A stretch of 64,000 nucleotides of DNA from Atherinomorus stipes (taxonomy: Eukaryota; Chordata; Actinopteri; Atheriniformes; Atherinidae): positions 62,001 through 126,000 of the forward strand of contig JALJCO010003893.1 of assembly GCA_023101725.1 (NCBI GenBank), read 5' to 3'. The notes beneath the pieces were generated by a model. It did not search any database, was not told the origin of the DNA, and saw only the letters and a list, made by a program, of their open reading frames with translations. Of this stretch, positions 11,157 through 22,620 are shown one piece after another. Within the stretch, counting starts at the first letter, position 1, and each line of letters opens with the position of its first letter. Both the position numbers and the translations under genes were made by a program.

Positions 11157-11894
11157 CAGTAACCAGGCTTGATGCCATTATTAGCGGAAAAAAGTTAGTG
11201 GTCAAACTGGCGTGGAAATGAGCGCATATCTGATCATAAAATAATCTTACGACTGGATTCATCATGTGTGAATAAAAAAATGTTCGTGTCTGACCAAACA
11301 ACAGAATCTACGTCAGAAATGCACTGTCATCCAGCTGTTTCTACGCCGAAGCAGCAGCACTGACAGGTGGAGGCCGGTCGGACCTGAGCCTGACCCAGAC
11401 AGGGACATAAGAAACGATAACTTTCATTAGTTAAGCTCAGAATACAGTCTACCGGCTGAGCACTTTTCAACTTTAAGGTATAGATTACTTAAAAGAAAGG
11501 ACGGATCGCCTCCTGTCTCCTCCGTATCTTCGGGCGGGCAGGGGCTCAGTCAGTTGACTGTTTCTAAGCTTAGCTTATGAAAGTTATCTTTTCTTCTGTC
11601 CCTGTGCGGGTCCCATGCAGGTTCTGTCCCATGCTCAGTTTCGAGAGTCCGGGTCAGGCTTGGATCCGCCCCCACTTGTCAGCGCTGCTGCTTCAGAAAC
11701 AGCTGGATGATGATGGATTTCTGACGTAGATTCTGTTGTTTGGTCAGCCACGAACTTTTTATAAATCACACGTGGATACAATCAGAAGATCGATTTTATG
11801 ATCAGGTGTGCGCTGATTTCTACGCTTGTTTGATAAATGGGACCACTGACTTTTTTCCGCCTAAAATGCCAACAAATGTCATGTGACTGGCAGA
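11157..11894. repeat. 0.74-kb near-palindrome nested in the long-TIR element
   Basis: The left arm 11157-11465 and the right arm 11542-11894 are inverted copies. AACAGAATCTACGTCAGAAA on the left pairs with TTTCTGACGTAGATTCTGTT on the right, and the GGTCCGACCGGCC and GATAACTTTCAT regions pair in the same order. The central 75 bp are unpaired. Parts of the left arm and centre (11340-11530) resemble 55310-55480 inside another element, and the GATTTATAAAAAGTTCGT segment resembles that element's subterminal sequence. It is therefore probably a palindromic relative of that transposon. Confidence 0.75.
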
Positions 11895-12699
11895 GACGAA
11901 TAGTCGCCAGCCTGTAATAATCTGTCCAGTGAAATCATGCTCAGCTAGTCAGCATCACACACGTTTAGTGCTCGCTGTTAAAGTTATGTCATGTAAACAT
12001 CTATGAAACTTTATAAATCACACATTAAATAACACAGGTGTAGATTACAGCTGATATTGTGATGCTGTGGTAGAAACAATCATGGTGTTACTGGTACTAC
12101 CCTGTTTGACCAGAGTATTTAAACAGAGGACTTCACACAGACAGAATAACTGCATCCATCTCTAACTACAGCAAAATGTTTCTCATGTTTAACAAAATCT
12201 CATCTACTTTCATTCATATCAACACAATACTGATTTTACACTTGAGTGTACAGACTTAATGTTGTTGAGTAGCCTATACAGTCCTGATGTACAAGTGATA
12301 ACTGGAGGTGTGATGTCATGTGATGTATTATAATGTAAATCAGACATAAATCATGTCAGAGTGATTTGTGGAAAATAAGACAATGTTTGTCCCAGGATCA
12401 TAGCTATGGATCGCCTGGTTGTCTGACTTCTCTGAAGGCCATAATCCACCAATTTATAGGAAGAGTGTAAAGGATGAAGTGAGAAAGACAGAAAAAAATA
12501 CAAAGGCCAGCTGGAAAAAGATGAAGACTTAAAAGTGTCTTTTGGAGGATCTGAGGGAGAAAAAACTTAAGAGAGGAGTTAGATGTGATATTTGTATCTG
12601 ATTACAAACAACAATTTAAATTGTGGATTATTTTACTGATATGTTAGTGTGTGTGCGTGTGTGTAATACAATGTGTATATATTATAGATATGTGTGTGT

Positions 12700-13065
12700 A
12701 GAAACTAATGTTACCACGCTACACCATGGAGCACCACAGGAAGTCATTCCTGCCAGTGGCCATCAAACTGTACAGTTCATCTCTCTGATAGGCATTTCAT
12801 TATTCACTTAAGTATTGAGGAGCACTGTTGTACATACTGAGATTTTGTCTCATTTTTATTATCATATATTGGTATTCTTAAATGTTATTTCTTGTATAAT
12901 GTTAAAAGAGGAAGGGTTACAATTTTACTTTTTTTTATTTGAGTTTATTTTTACTTTTTCACTTCATTTTTAAAATTTTAACTAGTCTTCCACTCTCTAC
13001 GTCTGTAAATGGGAGTAATACAAAAAAAGAATTTAACACAAGGGATTAATGAAGTAATTCTGATA
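12700..13065 (+). mobile_element. Rex1-like LINE 3' end relic
   Basis: One frame at 12718-12789 reads YTMEHHRKSFLPVAIKLYSS ending SL and a stop, which is the recognisable C-terminus of Rex1/CR1-type LINE proteins in fish. About 250 bp downstream, ACAAGGGATTAATGAAGTAATTC (13040-13062) resembles the 3' end of such elements. Only the last residues and the 3' untranslated region remain. Confidence 0.6.
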
Positions 13066-13069
13066 TATT

Positions 13070-14420
13070 GTTACAGATGTAATTAAACATTTTGAATATT
13101 TAATGCATTTTTTTTCTGTCATTGATGTGCCGATTAAGTAGGTAATTAGGTATCATATAAACTTTTATTTGTGAATGTTATAATAGACTTATGAGGATAT
13201 GTCTTTATGTATATTTGCATTGTTAATGTTTTTGAGTGTAGAAGTATTATCAGTGTTGAGATAGTGGGAGTCTTAGTATAAATCAACACACACACACACA
13301 CCCACACACCCACATATATGTCGCAACCAAACAGAGCTGACCATTACCACAATAAGGTGGCAATCCCTCAGGGGAAAACAAAAACTATCGACAGACTATC
13401 AGCCAGAAAATATAAACAATAATACAGTAGGCTAAATAAAATAAGAAAAAAAAAAATCAAATATCTTTCTTTAAAGTTTCAACAACCACCAACAGTATCT
13501 TTTATTCTCAGCTACATCACGCTGTCGTCTACAGTCTGAGTTTGGGTAAAACAGATGCAGAAGGTCCACATGAGCTTCTGAAAGCAGCAGGAGTAGAAGA
13601 AGCGTAAGGGCGCATTCACAAAGCTTTTAAAACTTGCAGCACGGGTAGGGACGGTACGTCTGTTTTAGAGCGACCTCCCCAAAATTTGACGTGAAAATGA
13701 GCTGAAATTAAATCTTTTGCTCTCGTGCTCTGGTTCGCAATTGCACGTAAGCCTATAATGTACCCTATAACCTAAATATATTTTCTTTCTCCTCTCGTGC
13801 ACGGTCCGCCCTCACAGAATCTGGTTTGGGCGCTTGTGTACTTCCTCCATTACACTGCCTGTGCAGGCACCTGGCCATCAGGTGAGAGCATGACTTGACA
13901 GCATGGACGATGTGACGTTCATATATTTTAATTCACTTATCCATGGTAGATGCACAAAAAACAAGGAAAAGTGATTTAACCACCCACATAGTCGGACTGG
14001 CTAACCCTTTGCCAGATGATTATTAACCTTAAATGTTTGCATGCATGATCAAGTAAACTGAAACTCCAGCCGTGGCAGAAACATTCCTCCCTGAAACGTA
14101 TCTGATGATGGACGGAAAGTGTAGCAGCTGCTCCGCGGCGTTTCCACGTTTGTTGTGAGAATGCAGCAGATTGTCCTCAGAGCCGAACCAGCGGCTGAGC
14201 AGAGCCCTGAAGACCGTAGATCCTCCAGCCAACAAGAAGCGCAGAGCGGGGGTGGTGGGGGGCACAGAATGATCCGCAGTGTGATACGGGAAAAAAAGAC
14301 CTTTGCATCTCGTGCTGTCTTAGGTAGATTTGAGGGGGCACAGTTTGTTTGTTTTTTTGGGGGGAGGGGTGTGCGTGTCTACGCTCTATGTTTTGCAATA
14401 GAGGAAAATTGATTAAGAAT
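13070..14420. other. interior of the long-TIR element, unassigned
   Basis: It contains a short (CA)n tract near 13286-13310 and a GC-rich stretch around 14090-14270. I recognise no transposase motif on either strand. Confidence 0.4.
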
Positions 14421-14429
14421 CTGCTCAGT

Positions 14430-14891
14430 GAACAGAGCTGGTGACGGGTCGGAGATGGCGCCCCGCGGCTCGTCAGCTCCCATAGGTGGCAGCAATGCTG
14501 CCCTCGCCTCGCTTGCTCCTCTGTCTATCTTCTCCGTTTGTGTGTGTGTGTCTCCCCCCCGTTGCTTTCCCCCTCTCCCTCCCCCTGCTGGTAGCCCTTG
14601 GTAAGACTGAGGTTAACACCATCTGCAATCAACTACATCTGCCTGTCGCCAGGTCCCGGATGGGTGGCACAAAAGTTTGATGTTGAGAACTGAATTTGAA
14701 ATTGAAAATTTAATTTGAATTTCAGGACTGAATTTGAATTTGAGAACTGAAGATTCAATATCAAATAAGGTAATTCAGATTAAATTTTTTAAAGCAATTA
14801 TTCAAACTGGCATGTTCAGTCTCAAATTGAATGATTCAAATTCAAATATAAAGAATTCACATTCGCTCTGTAGTGGCACAAGATTTATCCC
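14430..14891 (-). repeat. right long terminal inverted repeat
   Basis: This is the inverted copy of 10497-10972. It includes the same AAATTCAAATTCAG-type repeats, the (GT)n tract (14538-14550) and the GC-rich inner end. Small indels separate the arms, so the insertion is not recent. Confidence 0.8.
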
Positions 14892-16314
14892 GCATTGCTC
14901 TTTCTCAGCTGTGTATAAGGTAAAAGTTGACAAACACACTGGAAAAAAACTTCTTGTCGTCCAGATAATTTACTGGTAAATTTTTAGACTTTCTGTGTTA
15001 TGTTTTCAGGATAAATGATTCTGCTGAGATTTTGGAGGATGGATTGTTTAGCTAGAAAAATCAAATGATATTTTTTTTTATTCAGTTGTAAAACTTTTCA
15101 GATTATTTTAAAATCAATTATTGCATTAACTGTTTTTTTTTTTCCATGTTGAAGCATCGTGTGTGAGCTCTTATTCACAAATCAGTTTATTTCTCTTCCT
15201 CTCTCACTCTGTTCTTGACTCATAATTTCTATCTAAATCCTGTCATCGTTCTCTTTATTTTGTCATCTCTAAAGAGATGACAAGCCATCCATCCTCTTGT
15301 TTTCCATCATTCTTCCTCTCACTCTGACGTCCACATATGAAATGGATAATGATTGACAGGCTGGTACCTGCAAATACCCATCACAAACAGTTTTTTATCC
15401 AGTCAGTTTAAACCCTTTAAAAGTGTCAGTATGGGGCGGTGCTAGCTGGCAGGCAGGGCTCCTATCTTTCATACACACCTGTTCTTCCTCTATGATGCCA
15501 TTCAAGGCCTTGTTGTTGCATAAATAGGGGACAACACAGATTTTTGCATTCCTTAAAGAAAAGCTGCAGGCTAACTGATTACAACACCCTCAGGATTGTG
15601 GAGGTAACTTTTCTCCAACTGCATCTTTTTTTGTCTGAGAGGGTTTTTGTGGTTGTTATGAACTCATGGACACATTTGAATGACAAATATGTGATTTGTT
15701 GGAGCAAATTTGATCACATTCTTTATATACAAATTAATTTGTATGCATGGTGATGTATTACCAATATTAAAAGAATTTAGTAAGTATACATAACACTTGT
15801 GAGAGAAAGTAATTTATATTTTAACAACACTGGTGTAAATGCCATGTGCCACTTCTGTCAGCTAAGAAACATGAAACTGAGGCTACAATTGACCCTATGC
15901 CAGCCCCACCCTAGAACTGCCACTGACCAACCATACGTTAGCAACCGTAACTAAGGAAAGGAGTTTCTAGCAAACTTCACCTCCATAGACGGGGCATTGA
16001 CAGGATTTTCAAGTCTGATGACAGATATCCAGAACGTTTGGGTGATATTGTATTTTTTGCCTTCTTAAAACCAAAAAAACCACAAGCGGAGAGATGTGGA
16101 ATATTAACTTAACGGTGTGGAATATGGATAAATGGCGTGAAAGATTGATTAAACAGCGTGGAAGACCTCACACGCAGCTGCATGAGGCTGAACACGGAGC
16201 TGGACAAACTGTTTATTCCGAGGTAAGATGCTAACGCCCACTAGCACAGTAGTTAGCTACAAAACAGTGGTGTAATATTAACTAAAAGCTACTGTTCTAA
16301 CATGGAGTAAGGTA
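14892..16314. other. unassigned sequence
   Basis: Nothing is recognisable apart from short poly-T runs near 15070 and 15130. A GTAAGA donor-like site at about 16222 follows a short open stretch, but no matching acceptor or familiar protein supports an exon. Confidence 0.4.
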
Positions 16315-16635
16315 GCCGTGTGCAAGCCCGGATTAAGGAAGCAGGGGCCCCTGGGCACAAAGTCTTGAAGGGCCCCTCCAATCACAACCAAAAGGACATC
16401 ATATATAATGTCCATCATTCAGATTTCACTTAGTATTATTGTAAAACAACATTTCTCAGCCGGCAGCAACAACATGAAAACACTACACTGCGATCAAACT
16501 ATAGCGCATGTAAATATCTGGAGTTTCTTTGCATCTTTTTTGTCTTCCTCCTATCTCTTTCTTTCTCTGTCCTCCTCTTATGTCTTTATAAACTATCAGA
16601 GCCAGATGATGACAGACCAGCTGTCCTCACATGTC

Positions 16636-17115
16636 ACATCATGAAAGTCCTGCAGAAACTGTCATTGGTTCACCTCAATAAGCAGTCACCATCTCTCAGG
16701 ATCCGTTCCAGTCTGCATATCATAATGTTCTTGAGGTTGAAAGCACCATCATCTACCTGCTTCAGAGATCTCACTCTCATCTGGACCAATCAGGCAGCAC
16801 TTTGAGGGTCATGTTCTTTGATTTCTAAAGTGTTTTTAATACAATTCAGCTGCTTTGTTCCAGTATGTGAGAAGCTCCATCAGTTCCAGGTGGATTCCTC
16901 CTCCACCACCTGGATCTCTGAGCAGCTACCAAACAGACCACAGTGTGTCTGAGATGGAGGTCAACAGCACTGAAGCACCACAAGGCACTGTACTCTCACC
17001 ATTTCTGCTCAGTCACTTGGTGAGATGGTGCAGAAACAATCAGCTCATCTTCAACACAAACACAACATGAGAGATGATTATTGACTTCAGGAAAAACTGG
17101 ACTCATTTATTTTCT
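16636..17115 (+). pseudogene. Rex1-like LINE reverse transcriptase relic, YxDD motif deleted
   Basis: Across frames the translation gives HLDQSGSTLRVMFFDF (motif A), VFNTIQ, LPNRPQC, EAPQGTVLSPFLL (motif B) and VRWCRNNQLIFNTNTT (motif D region). The order and wording match Rex1/CR1-type fish LINEs. The section between motif B and motif D is missing, which removes the catalytic aspartate pair of motif C, so the relic cannot function. It lies inside the element at 16323-18405, either inserted there or carried with it. Confidence 0.65.
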
Positions 17116-17867
17116 ATAAATTCTATAACTCAGCATTGCTAGCTTCATGGACAAGCTTTCACCTGATATAGTCAAAGTTCTCTGTTTGATCTTCAACATC
17201 ATGACAGCCACGAATTCACCAGGAGGACGGACTCAGCTGCTCAGAGCTGAATGAGCTTCTGTATGTGCACCATCATCCTGTCTCTGTTTGGTTTTTCTTG
17301 TCTTTTCTCATCAACATACAGAAAACTTGTCCTCATCAGATAAACCTGCTCTTACCAGTTTAATAGCTACAGTCCACCTGGTCCATTTTCTCTTTTTTAA
17401 ATTAATAAAGCTCAATAATTAATCCAATAAATCTCCCACAAATATTTTTTGTGCAAATTCTTCTGCCCCAAGATTATTTTTAGGTTTGATAATAAAAATA
17501 AAAGTGATACATAGACAGTAAAGTCATAAATATAAAATTATACAGCAGTTTTAGTTAAAGCCAATAAGAAAAATTGCCCCAGCTATTGAAAATAAATGGT
17601 GTTACATAATGTAAGAATAAATATCTAGTGTACAACTGCTGCTCATCCTCATCCCCATCCACAAATCCAGCAGGAGCTCTCTTCTTCCTGATAAAATAAG
17701 ATAAACTTTATTTTCTGTCACAGGGTGACAAAATTGTGTATTTGTCTAGATTGTCTTATCTTTTTTCCTTCACTTTATGATATAATATGTGCAAACGACA
17801 CAACAAACTTCCAGAAATACGCCATTATTTACAACTCTGATCGTTTTTCTCACCGCTGCATAAAATG

Positions 17868-17926
17868 CTGCGTTCCATTTCCCTCGGAACTGGGAATTTC
17901 CGACTTCCGAGTTCAAATGGAACGCA
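17868..17926. repeat. 59-bp imperfect palindrome
   Basis: TGCGTTCCATTT at the left is the inverted copy of AAATGGAACGCA at the right, with CGGAACT and CCGAGTT pairing inside. It resembles the fold-back termini of common teleost MITEs. Confidence 0.6.
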
Positions 17927-19084
17927 ACATTTCAGCGCACACGCCGGTGTCTTTACCGTAATGTGATGCAGATCAGCGCAAAGCTGCGCTTCTCAGCTTT
18001 AAGAATCTGCTGAAATTACGTCAATTGCGTAAGAGGTCGAAGAGTTACGGTCATTGTCAGAACGTTAGCTAACGTACCTTATTTTATTTCACCAGCAGCA
18101 TATCCAATTAAAAAGGCGCTGCTACTGGAAGCCAGACCGAAAGGTAGCGGTGGGGCCGCTTTCATGAGCTCTGCTCCAGTCCACCAGTCTAGTTACAAGC
18201 TCTCCACAGAGAGCTGCTGCTCTGTAGTATTCATAGTCGGTTAGTCCTCTAGGGCCCCCTACTGGCTGGAGTACTGATGCATTTACATGTATTCCTGCCA
18301 AGCGGAGCCTCCAACCTGATTCTGTTCTTTTCCTCACAGTGGGCCCCACGTGGGCGTGGGCCCCTGGGCCTGTGCCCAGAATGCCCATCGGATAATCCGG
18401 CCTTGGCCGTGTGTCGCTAGAGGCTAAACAAATATACCACATACCACAACACTAGTAAGTCACGTTGGTTGCCAATCAGAGACAAATATAACACGGCCCA
18501 CTCTGCCAGTTTCTCAGTCCAGTAGCTGCTACCCTGATAAGATCCAGTATCTGCAATTCCGATCAGATCCAGTATCTGCTATCCCGATCAAATTAAATGT
18601 ATTGATCAAACCCACAATGTGGGAACAACATCCTGGTCAAGTGGGAAACATCCAGCAACAGGCTAAAACACGTCAAATACCTGAAACTTACTGGAGCCAT
18701 ACATGACAGTTAGCTTAAATGGAACAATCTGTTTACTTACTGTGCGATGCATGAACGTTGTTGTTGTTTCTTTACACGTTTGTTCTGTACGTATATTATC
18801 AAGACGCCGAGTTTCTGAGTCTTGCTGTATGAACGCTGAGCCTTCGCTTCGATTTTAACATCCTCTTCATCAACATTACTCTGTCGACAAATGATGATGA
18901 ATTCCTCAGATGCATCCTGCAGTCCTCTCTGTCTAGCCCCCCTCTGATATTTCCCAACTATTACTCCAGAAATTTAACCCAATTTCCTTCAGAATATGAA
19001 ATCACTGAGCAATCCATGTTGATGTACGCAGAAATGATCTAAAAACTGAACGTTTGCCAGACTTAGCAACTGTGACCATGGGGG

Positions 19085-20001
19085 GCGGGAGTTAGTGAAG
19101 GGTCAGTTAACGCAGACTCACCAAAACTGGACAATAGGAGATGAAAAAAATGTTGCTGGTCCAATGAGTCTCCATTTCAGCTCCACATTCGGATGCTAGG
19201 CTCAGAATTTGGTGGAAACATCATGAAAGCATGGATCCATCCTGCCTTGGATCAAGGCATCAGACTGTTTCTGGTGTAATGGTGTGGGGGAGATTTTCTT
19301 GGCCCACTTTGGGTCCCAACATGGCGCGCATCACCACAGCCTACCTGAGTATTGTTGCTGACCATGTCCATCCCTTTATGACCACAGTGGAGCATCTTCT
19401 GATGCTATAGGGCGGTCTAGGGGGCTGTAGCTCTGGTGGAAGGAGTCGCTTTCAACCGGAGGGTTGTGGGATCGATTCCAAGCTTCCAGACTACATGCGA
19501 AGTGTCTTGGGCAAGACACTGAACCCCAAGTTGCCTCCCGATGTGCCTTGGGGATGAATGTGTGTGTGATGTGTGTGATGGGTGAATGTGATATGTAGTG
19601 TAAAGCGCTTTGAGCGGTTAGTATGACTGGAAAAGGCTATATAAGTACAGTCCATTTACCATTTACGTCCAGCAGGATAATGCACCATGTCACAAAGCTC
19701 ACATCATCTCCAACTGCTTTCTTGAACATGGCAATGAGGTCACTGTACTCCAACGGCCTCCACAGTCACCAGATCTCAGTCCAGCAGAGCAGCTTTGGGA
19801 TGTGGTGGAACAGGAGATTTTCATCATGGATGTGCAGCAACTGTATAATGCTATCGTGTTAATATGAAGCATAATCTCAGAGAAATGTTTCCAACACCTT
19901 GTTGAATCTATGATACCAAAAATTAGGCAGTTCTGGGGGAAATTGTGGGTCCTTCCCAGTTTTAGCAAAGTGGACCTAATAAAGTGGTCTGAGAGTGTAT
20001 A
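19085..20001 (+). mobile_element. Tc1/mariner relic, DD36E type, 3' half
   Basis: The plus strand keeps CCWSNESPFQLHIRM (second-aspartate region disturbed, near 19155) and, after a SINE insertion, QQDNAPCHKAHIISN through SPDLSPAEQLWDVVEQE (19670-19820). The gap from the QQD aspartate to the SPAE glutamate is 36 residues, so this is a DD36E rather than a DD34E transposase. The right end reads CTAATAAAGTGGTCTGAGAG then TGTA, a typical Tc1 tip. The N-terminal DNA-binding region and left end are missing, and several stops break the frame. The protein would cut and rejoin its own DNA ends; this copy is dead. Confidence 0.8.
19409..19666 (+). mobile_element. tRNA-derived SINE inserted in the Tc1 copy
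   Basis: A tRNA-like head is recognisable, with an A-box-like TAGCTCTGGTGGAAGGAG and a B-box-like GGTTGTGGGATCGATTCC. The body contains GTCTTGGGCAAGACACTGAA, and the tail AAAGCGCTTTGAGCGG runs to TATATAAGTACAGTCCATTT. The tail resembles a LINE 3' end, which would let LINE machinery copy it. It splits the transposase reading frame exactly before the QQDNA motif. A second, inverted copy lies at 51.97-52.18 kb. No clean target duplication is visible. Confidence 0.75.
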
Positions 20002-22568
20002 AAAATCTTTCTTTATACTGTATAACCCAAACAGGGCTGGTGGCTAAACATATATTTTAGAGGTTTAGGAACGATTACCTACCTCTTAATACATTTTTTT
20101 TCTTTTTTTCTCTCTGTTAGATTTCAAACTATTTTCTAACTCATAATTTTCATTCTTACTAGATCATTTAATTTGCCTTCAGATGGAAAAATATGTATAC
20201 TTTATATCTCATATTCTCCTGTACATTCTTTCATGTCTGAGACAAACATAGGGGAGGGGGGCCTGGTGGCTAAAGTAATGGTTTGGGCATCTTTCTTTTG
20301 ATCAGTGGTTCAATTTTCATCCTCCCTGAGTTTTGAAGTGTTTTAGGAAAAAACACTGACGTCCCACATCAATACACCGAATGTGTGGTCGTACAGAAAA
20401 AGAAAAAGCATAACGAACAAAAAAAAAAAAGGCTGCATCAATGTTTTTGTTACTGAATTCATGAAAAACAAAAAGTATAACAAAGATAATACGAAAATCC
20501 TGGACAGGCCTGTTGCAGTTATGGGGTGAGACCCTGTGCAAACGAAATGTGAGGTCCTGCTTTTTGACATGGATGCGCTCTTGCACATGGATAACAATCA
20601 CGTACACACCCATTCTGGTTCTACTGTAGGCGAATCTTGCTGCAATATCGTGACACGCTGGTCAGACTGGCAAAATAATCTTTTGCTCGTTTTTTATTCA
20701 CTTTAGATGCCAACTATTGCAACAACTGTCGTACAATGTTGCAATCGAATGAACTGAATCCAACTGTGGAAGAACCAGTCAGAGAGCTGCTTCATGGCGT
20801 TTCGGTGTTCAATGGAAACCCAGGGGGGGTGGGTGAAGCATGCAGTGTCTCCAGCTTTACCCACATTGGAACACTTTCCTGACAGAAACATTCATCTCTC
20901 TTCGGGGAAAAAAAACAAAACACTTTTGACACAAAGTGTTGCTCGATTCCATGATATCCCGCGTTGATGATGAATTCTTTTTTTCATGTTCCATGTTGAA
21001 TTCCATGATTCTGTGATCATGGATTTCATAGGCAATATGTTCCTATCAAGTCATTTTACTTGCTTTCTTCGCTGCAAACTCAGTAGTAAGACTTTTATAA
21101 TCTAGTCTGGACGCAATTTAATTTTCAGTTGATGGCAGGGTAATCCCGCACAGTCTATCCTGTGACATGGAAGTACGTAAACAGTTTTAATTGGTTTCAA
21201 CTTTGAAAAACTTTCCTCGCCTGATGCCAAGTTATTAGAATCCTGAGCACAATCTCACAGTTTGGTAAAGTTCCTCCAATCCTTTTGAGGTAATGAAGTA
21301 TTTTAAGTGCTGTAGTTGCTCCCTTTGGGATTATTTTTCAAAGTACAGGATCATCAACTCAACTCCACAAAAGGCAGCAGGATTGCAGGTGCGAGGCCCC
21401 CCAGTGGCATTAGGCCCTCCATGGTTGCACGGTTCACACAGCCCATGCGACAACTCTGATCCTAGACTAATTATCATTTATTTGTGTGATCTCACAGAAA
21501 ACGGGGGCATTATTCCATGTGAAAAGCTCTATGAGGTGCACATCAAAAAATATAAATATACAACCTTATCCTTCAACTGCCCTTTCCAGCCCCCCCACCC
21601 CAGTCGTCAGACAGAAGAAAATCATGGAGATGCTAATGCACTATGCTGTACTATATGTACTTTTTATTTTTGTCCTCTGCCATAGTGTTTTAGCTTCCTG
21701 ATCAAAAGCCCAACAGTTTTATTACGGAGTAGCAGCCCTGTTAATTTTTGTAGTGGGCTAAAACTTCCATTTAAACACAACATAAATGGCCATCACCACT
21801 TCTTCTGCAGTATTATTTAATTAAACATTAAAGTGAAAGTGAAACTGCTTTGAAGTTATGTCATCAAAGTCAGAAAGTCTGCGGGGAGAGAGCTGACTTT
21901 GTGGATGGCAGGGATAAGAGGATTTTAATGGAGTGCAGCACTTTTAGTTTTGTTAGCTGCAGTTAGATGCGGCAGCCTGATGAGTTCCTCCTAATGAATG
22001 ACCAGACAGTTCACCGCCAGGCACTCAGAACCCAGGCTCAGCTGACCTACTTGTTTTTATTCTCTCTCTCATTACTGTGTGTTTGTGTGTGTGAAATATT
22101 TACCTGAAATGAAAAAGGGTAAATTTATAAATTGTGTCCATATAATTAAGTACCTGTAAATGATGCTGAAATATTACAGATTCTGCTGAATTTCCAGGTT
22201 ATTAATGAAACTAATTCAAATTTGCAAATCCTGGAGTAAAAAGTGTTTTGTGTTCCATTTTTAAATTCATAATTAAAGTTATTCTGGTTGAATGAAGGAC
22301 AGAAACACTGAATTTTGCATTGACATAATGATGGATGTTCTTTAAGGGCCCTATCACCCCCTTTAAACTTGTGCTAAATGGTTTGGTCCACACCTGCACC
22401 TGCAAGTGCAGCCAGAGGGAAAAAGACACACGTTTCCCTGCAAAAGTCTTCGCTATAGTTTGGATACCAAAGCATGGAGAGAAAAGACATAGGAGGGGCA
22501 GAAGCATCTTTTTCATTTCTCAGAGATGAGAGGGGAACATCACCTGAACGAACACTGAGCTGATACAG

Positions 22569-22570
<2 letters not shown>
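20002..22570. other. unassigned sequence with one weak SINE-like head
   Basis: GCCTGGTGGCTAAAGTAATG with GGTTCAATTTTC near 20262-20320 vaguely resembles tRNA A and B boxes, but no body or tail follows. The rest has no recognisable gene or repeat. Confidence 0.3.

Positions 22571-22618
<48 letters not shown>
22571..22618. repeat. (TA)n microsatellite
   Basis: About 24 uninterrupted TA units. Confidence 0.97.

Positions 22619-22620
<2 letters not shown>

Larger units (their letters stand above)
10497..14891. mobile_element. 4.4-kb element with long (about 450-bp) inverted terminal repeats
   Basis: The left end GGGACAAATCTTGTGCCACT and the reverse complement of the right end GGGATAAATCTTGTGCCACT begin arms that match with small gaps to about 10972 and, on the right, from about 14430. 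Each arm carries a run of AAATTCAAATTCAGTT-like subterminal repeats and a GC-rich inner segment with a (CA)n tract. The flanks GCATTTAT (10489-10496) and GCATTGCT (14892-14899) agree at 6 of 8 positions, a possible decayed 8-bp target duplication. The 3.4-kb interior holds a near-palindrome (11157-11894) and a LINE 3' relic, but no transposase. It is probably a large non-autonomous DNA transposon of unassigned superfamily. Confidence 0.75.
16323..18405. mobile_element. hAT-like element with perfect 8-bp target duplication (CCGGATT family, copy 1)
   Basis: GCCGTGTG occurs at 16315-16322 and again at 18406-18413. The element ends are inverted: CAAGCCCGGATTAAGG on the left and CAAGGCCGGATTATCC on the right strand complement, followed inward by GGGGCCC-rich blocks on both sides. 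A second element at 25.2 kb has the same kind of end and also an 8-bp duplication. A LINE reverse transcriptase relic lies inside. No transposase is visible. P-element-like families also make 8-bp duplications, so the superfamily is inferred. Confidence 0.8.

Noticed and set aside
20262..20320. tRNA-like A and B box words
   Set aside because: Spacing and sequence are poor, and there is no body, tail or target duplication to support a SINE.
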